64,000 bases of DNA from Lethocerus indicus (Eukaryota > Arthropoda > Insecta > Hemiptera > Belostomatidae). Position 1 is the stretch's first letter. Each line of letters begins with the position of its first letter. The DNA is taken from contig JACDQD010000007.1 in the NCBI GenBank assembly GCA_019843655.1, forward strand, positions 21,842,365 through 21,906,364, given 5' to 3'. The translations under genes and the position numbers were made by a program. Under the pieces are notes generated by a model. The model saw only the letters and a list, made by a program, of their open reading frames with translations, was not told where the DNA came from and did no database searches. Positions 1 to 13,400 of this stretch are shown here, piece by piece.

Positions 1-3000
1 CGGTGGAAGGTGGGCGTCATTCCAGCCGTGTTATCTCTAAAAGGTTCTCCGTTTCATTTCCTAACGCGATTCATTCCCCGCTCCCGGCACTGTAGAAATA
101 TCAACAGTTGCCATTGTTGGCACGGCTTAACCTCACAAAAACCTCATTTCCCACACGGCAGCCAGAAATAAACCAGTCATCGGCCGATAATTTCCTTCCA
201 TCACGCCTATTTCCAATGAAAATCATACCGCCACCCTCGGAGTTCGGGTTGAAATTTACCGCAATATGCGTACCCTAGAGGCGATAATAGTCGATCGAAA
301 ATTCCTTTCAACTATTTTAAATCTATCCGATGATATAATAATTTGATTTAAGAAAAAGCACATTTATACATTAACAGATTAAATTTAACTTATGATAACC
401 GCAGCTACTATATTTTGTATTGGACATTTTTCAAATTTTCCGACTGAGATGGAGGCCAATGAAAAATATGGAGGTTTGGGAGCTGCATAAAGAGGTACAG
501 GAGGAACTCTCGTTTCGAAGCTAACTCAATATTACAGCCGTCAACTTGGCGCCCTTGAGGCGCTCGGAATGTCGTTAACTCCGGACTGGAAAGATGTGTA
601 CAATTTGAGTTTGGGAGTTGCGGCGCACAGGTTTGTGTGGGAAAGAGCCCCCCTCTGACACAACTCGGAGTGGTCAGAGTCCAAATTGGGTTAAACGCGA
701 ATGGCCAAGGACAGGTTCTAAGTTCAGTCCCGGCGTCCGCTCATTGAACAAACAGTTTTCACACTTACCTAGGAAAAATACGAAGCTTGTTTGGCCCTTG
801 AATTCAATTTCCAATCCATAAAAGGGGACGAGAAAATCATTTCAGTCCAACTGAAGTGACTCGAACGTATTCGGGTTTCCTAACGACTGCGACGAATGAC
901 GTTAAAAAATAAATAACGTATCTGTGTTCAGATGATTCTAAATAAGTATTAATAATTCGATTAAAAAATAATCCACACAAAAGTTGCAAATTAACAGCCA
1001 CGAACAAATTCAGGAACGTAACGAACAATTTTTAGCAAATAAAAACAAAATCGAGGATTATCGACCGGAAACGAGGATTCTCCTCAGGCAAAAAAAACAA
1101 TGGTGGCGTTTAACGAGAATTTAACGAGGGGGCAATTATGTGGTATGGGGGCTCGCCCCTAATATCCGCCAACCACTTTAATACACCCCCTATTATAATA
1201 GGAGGCGGAGGAGTGCGAGAATAAGGGAATGCACCGAACGTTCAACAGAGATAAGCTACGGCTGACAGTCCAAAATCTTCTGGTTCTTATAATAGATTTC
1301 GTTACCATTTCCGGGCAGTCCATTTCTGAATAAGTCCTACAATTGAAAATTAATTGGTTTTCCGCTATCCACTGCCACGATATTACTTTCAGCAGAATTT
1401 AAAGTTTTGTTCAATTGCATTTTCCGTTTTGTAGTAGGAAATTTCTTTTCTTGTGCACAAAAATCACCCCGTTTTCGATATACCCAGCATATATTCCATG
1501 GACTAAATTTATTTTTAAATTATAAAATATATTGTCGTCTGCCTTTATTAGTATTGAATGATGTGTAATAACATATCAGCAAATTGACTATATTACTAAC
1601 CTGTTATTTTGTTTACTATTATCTACCAACAGGAAGTTAAAAAAATATGTTCCTTATTGTAAAATCCGAATTAATATTGGGATAAAATGGAGACTCATTT
1701 CGCGCCATGGGACGTATGTGAATGCAAACGAACGGGAATAATAAACTGGGACTTTAAAAGAGAAACGAAGAGGGCGGCGGACGTGATGATGCGGATAGTA
1801 TATCTGCCTGAATAAAGCATAGGCGACCACGAGGAGTAACGATAGCTTCAAAAGAACGACCGGCATAAATCTGACCCGCGAACCTAAAGTTTTTCTGACA
1901 ATTCTTTTTTACTTCTTCTCCCGAATCCTCTATTACCGCCACAAAGTACAGGACTTCATAAGTAATTATTTTGTCAAAGCGCAAAACCGAGTGCTGCGTC
2001 AGGCTCTGGCGTCAATTTTTCCAACGTAGCATATATTTTATCTGATATATCTGGGAATAGTGACTAGGAGGGCCGCAGCGAGCTAAACAGTAATTTAAAC
2101 CGTTTCTGCCATACGCTTTTACTTGTCAGTTCCAGACATCCGAATATGCGCTCCTCCATTTTCTGATGCACGTAAGAGCAGCCTGCATCAGCAACTCCTG
2201 AATACATCACATTTCACCACTCGTGCGATTCACACAGAGCGCCCTCTGACCTTGTTTCTCACTCTATCTCTCTCTCTCTCTCCATCACTCCCTTTCCAGC
2301 TGTCCAGCTCTCTGTAACCGGCATTATACGGAGGAAATAAAACTCAAAATGAACGCCCGCCGCGAGTCCGGAGCCCGTTACAAAGCATCGGTTAAAATCC
2401 CGACATAATCCCAGATAAGTTGGGCGAGGAAAGGTTGCTATATATCTTCCGGGTGAAGATTTACGACGGTGCGGACACCTTGTTACGGGGAAGGAATTTT
2501 TCAAGTGACATCAATACGGGAGTCGGCGACACGGAAAATTGGTTATACCACCGACCCATTTTTTCCCAATGAGAAATTGGTGGCCGCTCGCGGCTGCGGA
2601 GACTGTTGTCGGGATTTAAACTATTTTTCGGCATCGTTTGATTTACGCTATTCGTTGCCGAAAATTATTCGAGCCCCAGATAAAATGAAGTGCCCGTAAC
2701 AGGTGGTGAGGGGGTCATAAATAATATCTCCGCACATAAAATGTTAATAAATCGAATTAAAAATAAAGAATAAATTGATCGGAAAATATAAAATAATCCT
2801 TACCAATTAATTCTCTATAATAAGCCCTAAAACTATCTATTCATAAATGTAAATTTAATTTTGTTTTGATTCCATATTTTACATTTCATCGAACTCGAAC
2901 GTCCAACTGTTTTTGAAAGATATTAATACTTATAATTTCACTAATTATCCATTTTTAATCATTTTAAAGTGTATGTAAATATTTAAATATTTCAGATTAA

Positions 3001-5553
3001 GTTTAAACTGAAAAAGGTATTTAAGAAACCTATATTACTGAAATTGAAAGGCACTATATGTTGAATTACTGCTAAACGGCGCATAATGATACTAAACATG
3101 CTAGCAGTCCTTGTGATGCGGTATTGCAGTAAGGCACGCCGTATCATTCGTAAACTTTTATTATTATATTATTATTAGTAAGTGTACTATTAGTAAAGTA
3201 TTATTAATATTTCAGCAATATACCTAAGAGGATGCAACACTCAATAAAAATTACATTCAAGAAATATAGAAATAAATAAATCATTTCGGTCTAACAGATA
3301 TACTAGTAATATCCACAAAACTCTGGTGTCCGAGTAATATAAATTGTTCACTATTAAGGCCGTATTCATATAGCTAATTAGGGTATGGTGTCCAGCCGTC
3401 AGGGGAACGAACCACAACGGTTATTACTCTTTATATTTGCATAATGCACAAAAATTGTTTCATTATGGGTGGCAGTTACAACTAATTGAGTGGAAGTTAA
3501 AAAAAAAAACAGCGAACAATGTGCAGAACAGGACAGTATCGTACAATTTTACTGCTGCTAAATGAAAAGCGAAGTTGAAGTAAACGAAGTTGAATGTACC
3601 ACAAGGTAATGCAGAAATAAATTCGTATTGGGATCAATCGATCGACAAGCTCCGGAGCGTAATTCTCGATTCAATCCGTCTCTTTCAATCGGCGAGGGAA
3701 ATCCTCTTACTTTTGAGAAATATATTTCAGAATAGCTCACACTTCAGAATCAGTAACCCAAAAGATATAACAAAATTAAAAAAAAAATTACGTATAATTG
3801 TGATTCGTGGTTAAAGGAAAGGACAACCAGCACTTCAGTCAATAATTATGGCCCATTAAGTCAGTAAGTGTTTGGCATTAAAAAAACAGGTGTCCTATAA
3901 TAAATATAGCGGGAACCTGTGTAACAGTTTTTTTATTATGGTTATCCAACGTACAGCACACTGCGAGATCATGCTTTATCTAAACCTTATTTTACATTAA
4001 CGGACATATATTTTTTCTGAAATGTTTCATAACTTAATAATTTCAAAAAGGTGAATAATGGCGCCAATGTACCTTTTAGTATTCCTTACACACCGTTTCC
4101 TAATAGACAAAGTTTCGCCTCCAACAGCAAAGTATGGGCTTCGCGAACTTCTACAGGCGGAAATCTCGCATTTAGCCACATAATATATATCATTGTGTGG
4201 CCCGAATTCTCGCCGCACCGCCTCAGAATAACAGTACCGGGTCGGATAATGGCCGTACTATTTATTAAAGTGGTTCCGACCAACAAATGTAAGGCAATTT
4301 TTTACTTACAGAAATAAATATTTCTTTAGGGGGAAAAAGTAAGGGAAACACCGCCGCCTAATGGAAAATTCATATTCGGGCCGTGATATTTGAACGCGGC
4401 GCCGGACATTCCGTGGTACACAATATGAAAGCCTTAGTGCAGCAGCAGGTGTGCACTGCACATGTCGCCTTTATAAATGCTCGACAAGAAATCACCGATC
4501 TCATTAATTAAAGAATAGAATTTACGAGACTGCATCCCATTATTTCAACCACTTTATTTGTCTAGTTATGGTATGCCACAACTCCTTTCGAATCAAAATC
4601 CTAAATGTGAATAATAGTTTCGCCAGTTTAGGTTTTGCATTTTTTAATTACGCGGCATTTATCTGAATATTTCGTTTGGCCGGATTGTGAATGTAAATAT
4701 ATTTGCCTTACTGTCTGTAGAGATTTCAACACTTAATCGATTGGTAACAATTACTGAATTTCTGCTTTCATTAAGGGACTTTGGGATTCCAAGGGGTTGA
4801 CCCGCTAACTATTAATAGTAATGCCTAGTTCGGTGATTCTAGTTTGCGGTGTACTTTATAACATTCATTCAAACTATCGCCCATTACGAACATCCCGTTC
4901 CCAGAGCTCCACAACTTTCAAATCCGCCCCAAACTCGCGGTGGAATATGCGCGCGATGACCAAAATTTCAGCAGACCGACAAAAGATGGGGTTTATGGTT
5001 TCGATACGCGAGCCGTAAATATTTTCCAATATTTGATTCCAATGAGAGCTATACACTGGGTTAGACGTCGTATACAGCGCAACTCAAGGGGAGCCTAGAA
5101 ACAGGGGCTCAGAAACAGACTGCTTTGATAACGGTGGAATAGCGATCAGGCCCGAATAAAATGGCCAATTTTAACAGGAAGAGGGCTAATTAAACAGTCC
5201 GCCCCTCGGCCGGTCACGTGACCAACGGATAAGAGGGATCACGCCAAACAGAAGTACCTGATTTCAGTATTTCGGGCAGAACATAACAATTTTACCCTGC
5301 TTCATACTAAAAATACTAAATCACATACGACATAAATAATAGGTCATTACTGTTAATACCACCTCAATCCTACACGTAATAATTTATTCTGTGCAAGAAT
5401 AATTTTTTAAGTTAAGCCATCTATAATATCCTATAATTATGGTACAATATACACAAGCTTAGCCATTACACATTAAAACGTATTTAATGAGCATTTAGGT
5501 GAGCTTAAATACACGCCAGATATTTAACATAACAATAGAGAAAAACATGGTAA

Positions 5554-5557
<4 letters not shown>
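1..5557. other. AT-rich gene-free DNA
   Basis: I find no supportable gene here. Open frames are all under about 90 codons, several start at GTG or TTG, and none resembles a known family. The only simple repeat is a short TC run around 2266-2283. Many ATTA/TAAT words are present, which is expected at this base composition and is not evidence of regulation by itself. Confidence 0.6.

Positions 5558-5601
<44 letters not shown>
5558..5601. repeat. (AT)n microsatellite
   Basis: An uninterrupted AT dinucleotide run of a little over 40 bp, followed by a G-run and a short GGTA repeat (AGGGGGTAGGTAGGTAGC). Confidence 0.95.
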
Positions 5602-5604
<3 letters not shown>

Positions 5605-6321
5605 GGTAGGTAGGTAGCTGGATAGAAATATAGATACTGCCTGACCCTAAAGTCCATGAAATTTTAGTGTTATCTAAGAAAGGTTGTGAATTTTTTATTT
5701 TAATGGGTTCGAAGAATAAACATATTAAATTACAACTCTCATGAAATTTAAATTTTTGAACAGTCCTAATATAGTGGTTCCATCCCCGACCGCATCGTTA
5801 CCAATGGAAAACCTTATTCTCTATTGTTTTGTTCAACTGTCTTTAGGTGCCTTCGACTGATATTATTTATGTAATATAGAAATAAAATATTAAAATGTAA
5901 AATACATGCTTGGTCATTGTAACTCCACAATTTTACATGGGAACTATTCCAAATTGAATAATGGATAAATAGATCTGAGTTTCAATAGAGTAAAAACTTT
6001 CTGTACAGAGAGGAATTGATTTAGTTATATGGACTCACCAGATGCTTCGACGTTCAGAACTTGAGAATTGTAGGCTAATATAAATCGGTACTTACCTGAA
6101 AAAAATTATAAAATTGTAATTTAATTATTATATTTATTACATGCTATTAATTACAATTAATGAAAACATTTCACCGAGAATCAGAATACGAAATTAGTTC
6201 CAGAAACAATCTATTGCGGAAATGGAAACTAATAATTTATAAATTGAAAATGTCGTAAGGACCTTGGTAAATCCAAAATTAACGATAACCAACGCGGTTA
6301 TATTAGCATTATACAGAGATG
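5602..6321. other. AT-rich gene-free DNA
   Basis: No gene is seen. On the minus strand, 6087-6101 reads as a strong splice donor (CAG|GTAAGTACC) preceded by TTT. The sequence that would be the exon is AT-rich and not coding-like, so no exon is called. Confidence 0.5.
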
Positions 6322-6326
6322 AAAAA
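6322..6326 (-). terminator. RNA polymerase III T-run terminator of tRNA-Ala
   Basis: Five A residues on the plus strand give TTTTT on the minus strand, starting 10 nt past the mature 3' end of the tRNA. This is the usual simple Pol III termination signal. Confidence 0.7.
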
Positions 6327-6336
6327 GAATATTGAT

Positions 6337-6408
6337 TGGAGATGCTGGGATTTGAACCCAGGACTTTCAGCATGCGAAGCAGACACTCTACCACTGAGTT
6401 ACATCCCC
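6337..6408 (-). tRNA. tRNA-Ala, anticodon CGC
   Basis: The minus strand folds as a 72-nt cloverleaf. The acceptor stem GGGGATG/CATCTCC contains G3·U70, the hallmark identity pair of alanine tRNAs, and the discriminator base is A. The D stem is ACTC/GAGT. The anticodon loop is TTCGCAT (anticodon CGC, decoding GCG). The T arm is a perfect 5-bp stem (CTGGG/CCCAG) with loop TTCAAAT. Internal Pol III boxes are recognisable: A box TAACTCAGTGG and B box GGTTCAAATCC. No CCA is encoded, as expected for a eukaryotic nuclear gene. The one defect is a T·T mismatch in the middle of the anticodon stem (TCTGC/GCTGA). With the T-run downstream the gene looks transcribable, but the mismatch leaves open that it is a diverged or pseudo-tRNA, or the head of a SINE. 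Confidence 0.88.
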
Positions 6409-7410
6409 AATTAACCTATTTTAGGTTAACGAGTATACTCGTACCGTGATTTGCCCATGTTTACATACATAGAAATAAATTAAGAAACGTTGAAGACCGT
6501 GAAATTAGTATACAGGCGATTTTCAACGTCCATTATACTTTATTATTTTTGAATTAAACATATTTTTTTTAAATATTTAGTTAGAGTGTCATGAATATTT
6601 AAAATAACATTAGAAAACCGTAAAAGAAAAAAGAATGGTACAGTGGGGTATCGTATCAGAGATTCTACTCGGCGCTCTGAAAATCCTCGTTCATGAGTTA
6701 TTAGCTGTGAATTCAACAAAATTTTGTCCTTGGGAAATACACGTACAACAAAATCAAACATTTGGATTGAAATTATGCTATCACGCAATGTGTATCGTTG
6801 CGGCGTTCTGAATACTGGTAATAAAATATTACTTGTTTATAGTTCCTTTACAGCACTAAAACCCTTTTATACATGAAAACAATTAGCGAGGCAATGCTAT
6901 TGAAATACGCCGGGTTTCCAAAGTACAATAAAATCATGTGGAAGGTTGGTTGGGACAAGAAATCAGACCAATCTTATACCTCGGACTGTAGTCATTTTCA
7001 ATTACTAGGTTTGATAGAATCCCCAACTGGTTATATTTTGCTGATGTTCTAAGAGCTGAGATTCTTAAGACGGAATCGAATTAGGTTACCGTTTGATATA
7101 GTTTCGCGCGTTCAGAGAATGACCGTCCCATCGGGGCTCACAATAATCCGGATTATCTGAGTCCGGTCATACCAACTATCATCATTCCAAATGTATACGC
7201 TGAATTACAATGGAGTGGATTTCATCGGCCGAGATGTCCGAGAGCGTCCCCCGTCTAGTTATCGGTTTATCCGTTATGTATCTGTATTTGGGGCCGGTGT
7301 AGCGTCCATAATGCCCTCGTCCCCGTTGTATGTCCCCGCTCGCGGTGGGGGAGGGACAAGCAACAAGAGATTATCGGAGAAGAGGGTGTCGGAGATTGCA
7401 CCAGGCACAA

Positions 7411-7412
<2 letters not shown>
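6409..7412. other. AT-rich gene-free DNA
   Basis: No gene is recognised. The 81-codon minus-strand frame at 6543-6788 has no family resemblance. The last 300 bases become slightly more GC-rich toward the TG repeat. Confidence 0.5.

Positions 7413-7441
<29 letters not shown>
7413..7441. repeat. (TG)n microsatellite
   Basis: About 14 tandem TG units, followed by an interrupted TTTGTG stretch. It creates a false Cys-Val repeat in one open frame and a His-Thr repeat on the other strand. Confidence 0.95.
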
Positions 7442-7444
<3 letters not shown>

Positions 7445-10400
7445 TGTTCACCGGTAATAGTTAGTTTGCTTATAGTCAGTTCCAACAACTGTACTCAGTT
7501 AATTCTCATTTGTCCGCCCAGAGGACTGGGCTTCCGGTGGTGTAAACGTTCCCATGGACAGTAGGATAGTCACTAGCAGGTAAAATGGGGGCGGATCTGT
7601 ATTTTTAAAAATATTTAAGCCATAGGAAAATAAAAAGAGCAGTCATAATTGCATCATCATAATTATCCCACATACGTATACAAAAAAATGTAATACACAT
7701 GTGTATACACATACGTATAACTTGTTGTAATAGTTGAGCCGTTTTGAATCATAAAATTTTTGAGATCGTCAGTGTGAACGCAAGGAACGTATACAACTAG
7801 GAAACAAACTAATTACAGGAATAAACCATTCCCCTTTACCATCCCTACGGCCTGATCACAGTAGTAGAATCGATAGGTATTTGTGAGACTCTATCTCGAG
7901 TCAAGAGTTGGTAAATTTGTTTAGCTTAGACCGGCGTAGATCTGAGTCTGACCTGCTTTTGCTTTAAAGTAGAATCGATTTCCCTTAAGAGGATGATTAT
8001 TACGTGGATCCTTTATTCACTAGAGTTTCCCTTCCGAGTTCGAGTCCACTGCAAATTTCATTGTATCTAGTATTTCTGATTCAATTCTAAAAGGAAAATT
8101 TTGAATAAAATGCTCGGTTTGCCACTGGGTTTGAACAAAATGTCATGATTTGAAATAACATTTTAAAAAGCGTAAATAATAAGTTGGAATGATTAATTGA
8201 CATTTAACTGTCATTAAAATATATGGTAGTATACGGAATTTGTATAATTCCACAAATCGTAAAAAAAATATAAAAAAAGCGTATTAAGATTTTTATAACA
8301 ACGTTAATTATGTTCTTAGACGATGAACATTATATTTGTATAATAGTTAAAATTGGTAATTGGTAAATGGGAAATTTACTTGGTTTGTGAACAAAAACCA
8401 TGTGAATAAAAAAGCCTGAATCCCTTCCAGTGGAAGAACTGTCGGCAGATTTCAGAGAGGCGATCAATCAACTGACATCACCGCAATCCTTATAATTCAC
8501 CCATCACTTTATTTGTTTAAAATGCGGTCAACGTCCCTACCCTATTGCTGGGTGTTTGGAATATTTAAAATGAATTATATGTACACTGGCCGCAGGAATT
8601 ATGAGTGCAATAAATCTCCCACAATCTCTTTTTAAGCTCCTTCCAAGGTACGACCCACATAAAATTCATTTCCTTGAACAAACCCGGACCGCGACAGCGT
8701 TTCAAGTAGGCAATTTACTTTCATAAAATATGTATTTAATTTGTAGAGTGAAATGTTTTGCATGCAAAGGCTACACCGTTTAGGCTCTTTACCCGCGATG
8801 CATTCCCCTATAAATTATAATTAAAAGGCCTCAACCCGAACAGAAACACAAAAACGATGAAATGTGAATAATTCATTCACTCGCAGATCTTGCTGTTTCT
8901 GGCTAAGGGCGGGGTGTCCGAGAACTGGTTTTCCTTCCGATTTGCAGAGCAACGTTTTTCAGAAAAAAATAATTAAAGCATAAATTAATATCATGATAAA
9001 CAGGCAATACCGTGGAGGCGGGCTTGAAGCGTTTCACTACACGATTAGAAATAGGAGAAGAGCAGCGGAAAAGGACGTGGGACCGGGATCCCAGAAATTA
9101 CATTTAGATGTGAGAGGGTCAGCGTCAGAGAGCTGAGAGTGAGTTAGTAGATCCAATTTGCCGGTTATTGGTGAAACTGGCACTAGCCTTTGGCCCACTG
9201 ACGCCCAGCTCATAGTGCAAATATTCTTCCTTCATTATCAAGCCAGCCATTATCGGGCTGTTAGCATGCGCATGCCACACACACGGTAGGGTTCGGGTTT
9301 GGGTTCGCGATGAACCCCTTTCGCTACTCAAAGCCAGTCATGCCATTTGCATGTACTCTCGGGTTTTAGAGATAAAAAAAACATTATTCAAAAGTCATCT
9401 GTTTATGCTTCTCACCTTTTACTAGGCCATACTCATACTTGCTTCTAACGGCTACCTAAATTGAGCAGAAATCAAGACTAGCATAAACATAATGTTGTTC
9501 GACGACACATGAAACTACTTCAATAACCAGAGTCTAAATGCAAACCACCGACAGAGTAATAAAGACAATCATAAACATTTCATACGACATGAAGCCTCTT
9601 TCCCAGAAATACGGGATATGTTTCCAGGAAATCGTAAATTAAATTTCATTTTACTAATAACCTGTACATATGCACTGAATAAAGACTACATATTTTTATA
9701 TATCATCTGATTATATTTTCATGAATAGGACGCGGCTGGTGTGCAACAATGGTTAAGAAGTAATTACGAGCTGTCATTAGGGAAATGGACTATTGCTAAT
9801 AGTCGCGTGCCTTGCCTCGGCATAAACGAGTTTCGCCCTTTTACCATCTAAGCAAAAGGAAAAGTCGAATTTTTAGTAACAGAGTTTCCTTTAGTTGTGA
9901 ATACCACAATTAGGAGTGGTAAACTGTAGTATTTAAATTCAAGGTGGTCCGCCCACAAACCAATTACAGTAATGATTACAGGTAAACATCAGATCCTAAT
10001 TACTTTAAAAGTCTCAGATGTTTTATTATACCACTTATAGGAAAGAGCTAATTTGAGTAAATTTATATTATGGCGCTGCTTTTCGTAAGGGAGAGGAAAA
10101 CATTTAGGACCGTTTTTCTTTTACTCCAATGACGTTTGTGATAGATCTATCTCTTATGATAAAGTCAGGCTTATTATCGGAAAAGAGAGAAGGAAGAGAA
10201 GGCATGATCGGAAAAATAGCAGCGGGCTAAGACGATGATAAATGATCCCGGGGGGGTTAGGCCTTTTGTTGTGATAACGCCGCATATAAGGCCAATAGAT
10301 TATCACTGTGTTCCCGACGATTAACTTTTGTACTGAATTTCGTTTTATATCTGAATGTATATGTAAATATAGAAGTACACATCAATTTGTCCAATGAATA

Positions 10401-13400
10401 AAACACAACAGAAATGACTGGTAAGGCATACAATGTCGGCTGACCGTAGAAACATATATATAGAAACATGTTTTTAATTTATTAAATGCATGATGACACG
10501 TTAATATTAGAATCTATCCTTAAAGCCAAAGTATAAATTCATAAAGAAAACATTGCATAGTGGTGTGATACACTTAGTTTGGTAACTGTGCACATTAGTG
10601 TTATTAGTGCACATTAAAAAAAAATAGTAAGGAAGTAGGACCATATTTCAGAATACTATGTATCAACCGACTTTTTATAACGTGAAGATGTTTTTATATG
10701 CGACATATATAATGGAATAGGCATACTTCCGTTTTATTGATGTATGAGAATAAGAAAAAAAATAGGAGAGGGGGGAGTCAAACTGTTGGTTGGAATACAA
10801 TTTCCGATAATCGGTTACCGAACCGGTTCCCAAAGTACACATCTCATCAATCATAACTGAGCTCCACCCCAAAGCAGTCATTCTTTTATATTTTATTTCC
10901 TTAACATACAATACGATTGGTTTTGAACGAACAGTCAGAGGATATATGCTTCTACGTACACATGAAAATACGATTTTCAAACGTTACAATAATTCAGTGT
11001 TCCATTCTGAATCCTTTGAAACAGTTCGGTAAAACATATTTTGATTGTACATCTCAATATCGAGACTTTTAAATTTCCGCCGGTGGAATGTTCCTGGTGA
11101 CTCTTTTAATCTAGCAATAAGTTGAAAGACAAACAACACTTTACATTCAACCTAGGTTGTTCTTGGATAAGCATCACTGTGAAAAGACTGGCCAAAACGT
11201 CCAATAAAAACGGTCTAACCGATTAAGGATTGCTAGTTACCAATAATCATTAGGGTAAGTAAGGGAATTAGTTCGTGTGGACTCGGCGAAATATTCGGAA
11301 GTGGACACGGTGGGTGGGTGGCGAAGGTAATTAATTACCAGAATGATCAGATGATGGATGAGAGCCGGCCAGGAGGAGACGTGTCCGCACTTTAACTTTC
11401 CCTATTATCCAATTATACTGTAACGGTATTATTATAATGCCGAGCAGTGTCCCCGTCCTGGCAGGATCCAAACTAGTTTATCAGGTGTCGACACTCGCAC
11501 ATGCAGGGCTCAACCCGCCCTGATTAACTTCTACAAGAGATCCAACTTACTCTGCCATAATTTTAATTAACCCAAAGGTTTGTTTTCAAACAATTCGAAC
11601 ACCAACGGTTGGTTTACGACGAAGTGGTAATTAGAATGCTCCGTTAATTTTTCATAATGGATGTTAATTCGTTTTGGAGAAATGAGAAAATGGGGTGTTG
11701 TCTTACAACTATTCATTGTTTATGAACATTTACATTAATTTCAAGGAAAAAATAAAATGATTAAGTAAACACTCGAAACTGTGTCATTGAATGGCAATGC
11801 TACATGATTATGTTAAGTCCTCTAGAAAAATAGAACGTTTCACATTCAAATATTCACTTGAACGTGGAAATTTAATTACGTGAAAAGAAGTAAGGAGTCT
11901 TTTTATAATATCTATATTTTAGACTAGAAATTTTTACATATCATTGAACATTGAAGCATTTCCTTAAAATTAGGTAAAATTCGTTCATTGACACAATATT
12001 TTTGCATTCAACAATACATGAAGAACTTGAAAATAACCAACAGCCAGTACCAAAGACAGGCCTTATCTAGAACTAAGTGGTTGGTTGAAGGCTCCGCACA
12101 AACAACCTTATCTTAAGTTCTACCCAATAAAACCTGGTAATGCTGAACTTCTTTAATATCCCTTCCGTACAATTATATTGTCCTTCTTCGCAATAGAGTT
12201 TTACGACGCTTTTATGATTGGGGCAGACGGCCACCGGGTTCTTTTAATACGACCCAACCGAAAAAGGTACTAACGGGGGGGGGGGATTTAACGTCCGACA
12301 TGTGGCGCCGTTTACAACTCTCAAAACTCCAATTAATATCCAAATGGCCAATAAGTTTTTTATTACATGAGTTATGGTACAACCAACTGTCTCCAACAGA
12401 TTTCACAATCTATTAATTGCCTTCTACTACATGTTTCTTTACATTTTCTCGATTTGTCATTCTCTCAAGCTGGTCTGTTAGTTCGACCAGGGTTTTATTT
12501 GCCTGTTATGTTTCAATGGTGTTTCCTTTCGTATAACAACAACAAAAAAGCCAAAAGTGAATCCAAAGGGTCGCTTTTTGTGTACGATATTAAGACCCGA
12601 AACCTCACTAAATGAAACAACCCCTGTACATTTATGAGTCAATCTATAAACTGGAGATCACTTTGGCTGAAATCCAATACGGGGTTCCCTTGAGCGTTAA
12701 ATTAAAATTCGGCTGACGCTGTTCTCCGTCTGTATTTCCAAATGTTTACATACACATAATTTTACAGAAGAATTATGTTACATGCTATACGAACCATACA
12801 CGGAATATCATATGTTCTTGACAGGTATGGATTAAATTATAAATATGTAGTCCACTAAAGGTTACAACCCCTGTAGATTAGGAAAGTATACCTGCATTGT
12901 CCATCAATATAGTTTTGAAGAAAATGACGTCTAACGACCAAATAAAAATAATTAGAAACCTTGATAAACGATTTTTGTTTGACTAACGTATTCCCAATTG
13001 TCTACGTAATCAAAAATTAAAAATGGGAGACTCAAGATGTTCGGCGGCCGTTGGGTCGCTTCCAATATCCTGGGCGTGACTAGAATAGCGCCATTATTGT
13101 GTAATTACCACAATTTGGCGTTAGCGCTATTCCAGACCGAACCCACTACCAACCGACGGGGATTACAAATGGTAGCCCCCATGGTTTTTTTTTATTGCTC
13201 ACACCAAAGAACGTGTAGGTGAAAACGCCCAATTGTGGGACAAGTCCGACCCTCATGCCTCAGGCACATAATGGTCAAATGACCGACCCCGGCCAACGAT
13301 TCGATAAGCTTTGACAAACAGGACAGACAACAAACATTTTTCACGAGGATACAGTCGGCAATGATTTACACATGACGAGACTGTTACGTGTTTGTGCTCA

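Noticed and set aside
3130..3150. Similarity to miR-124 (TAAGGCACGC, 10 nt)
   Set aside because: The match ends after 10 nt and no precursor hairpin forms with upstream or downstream sequence.
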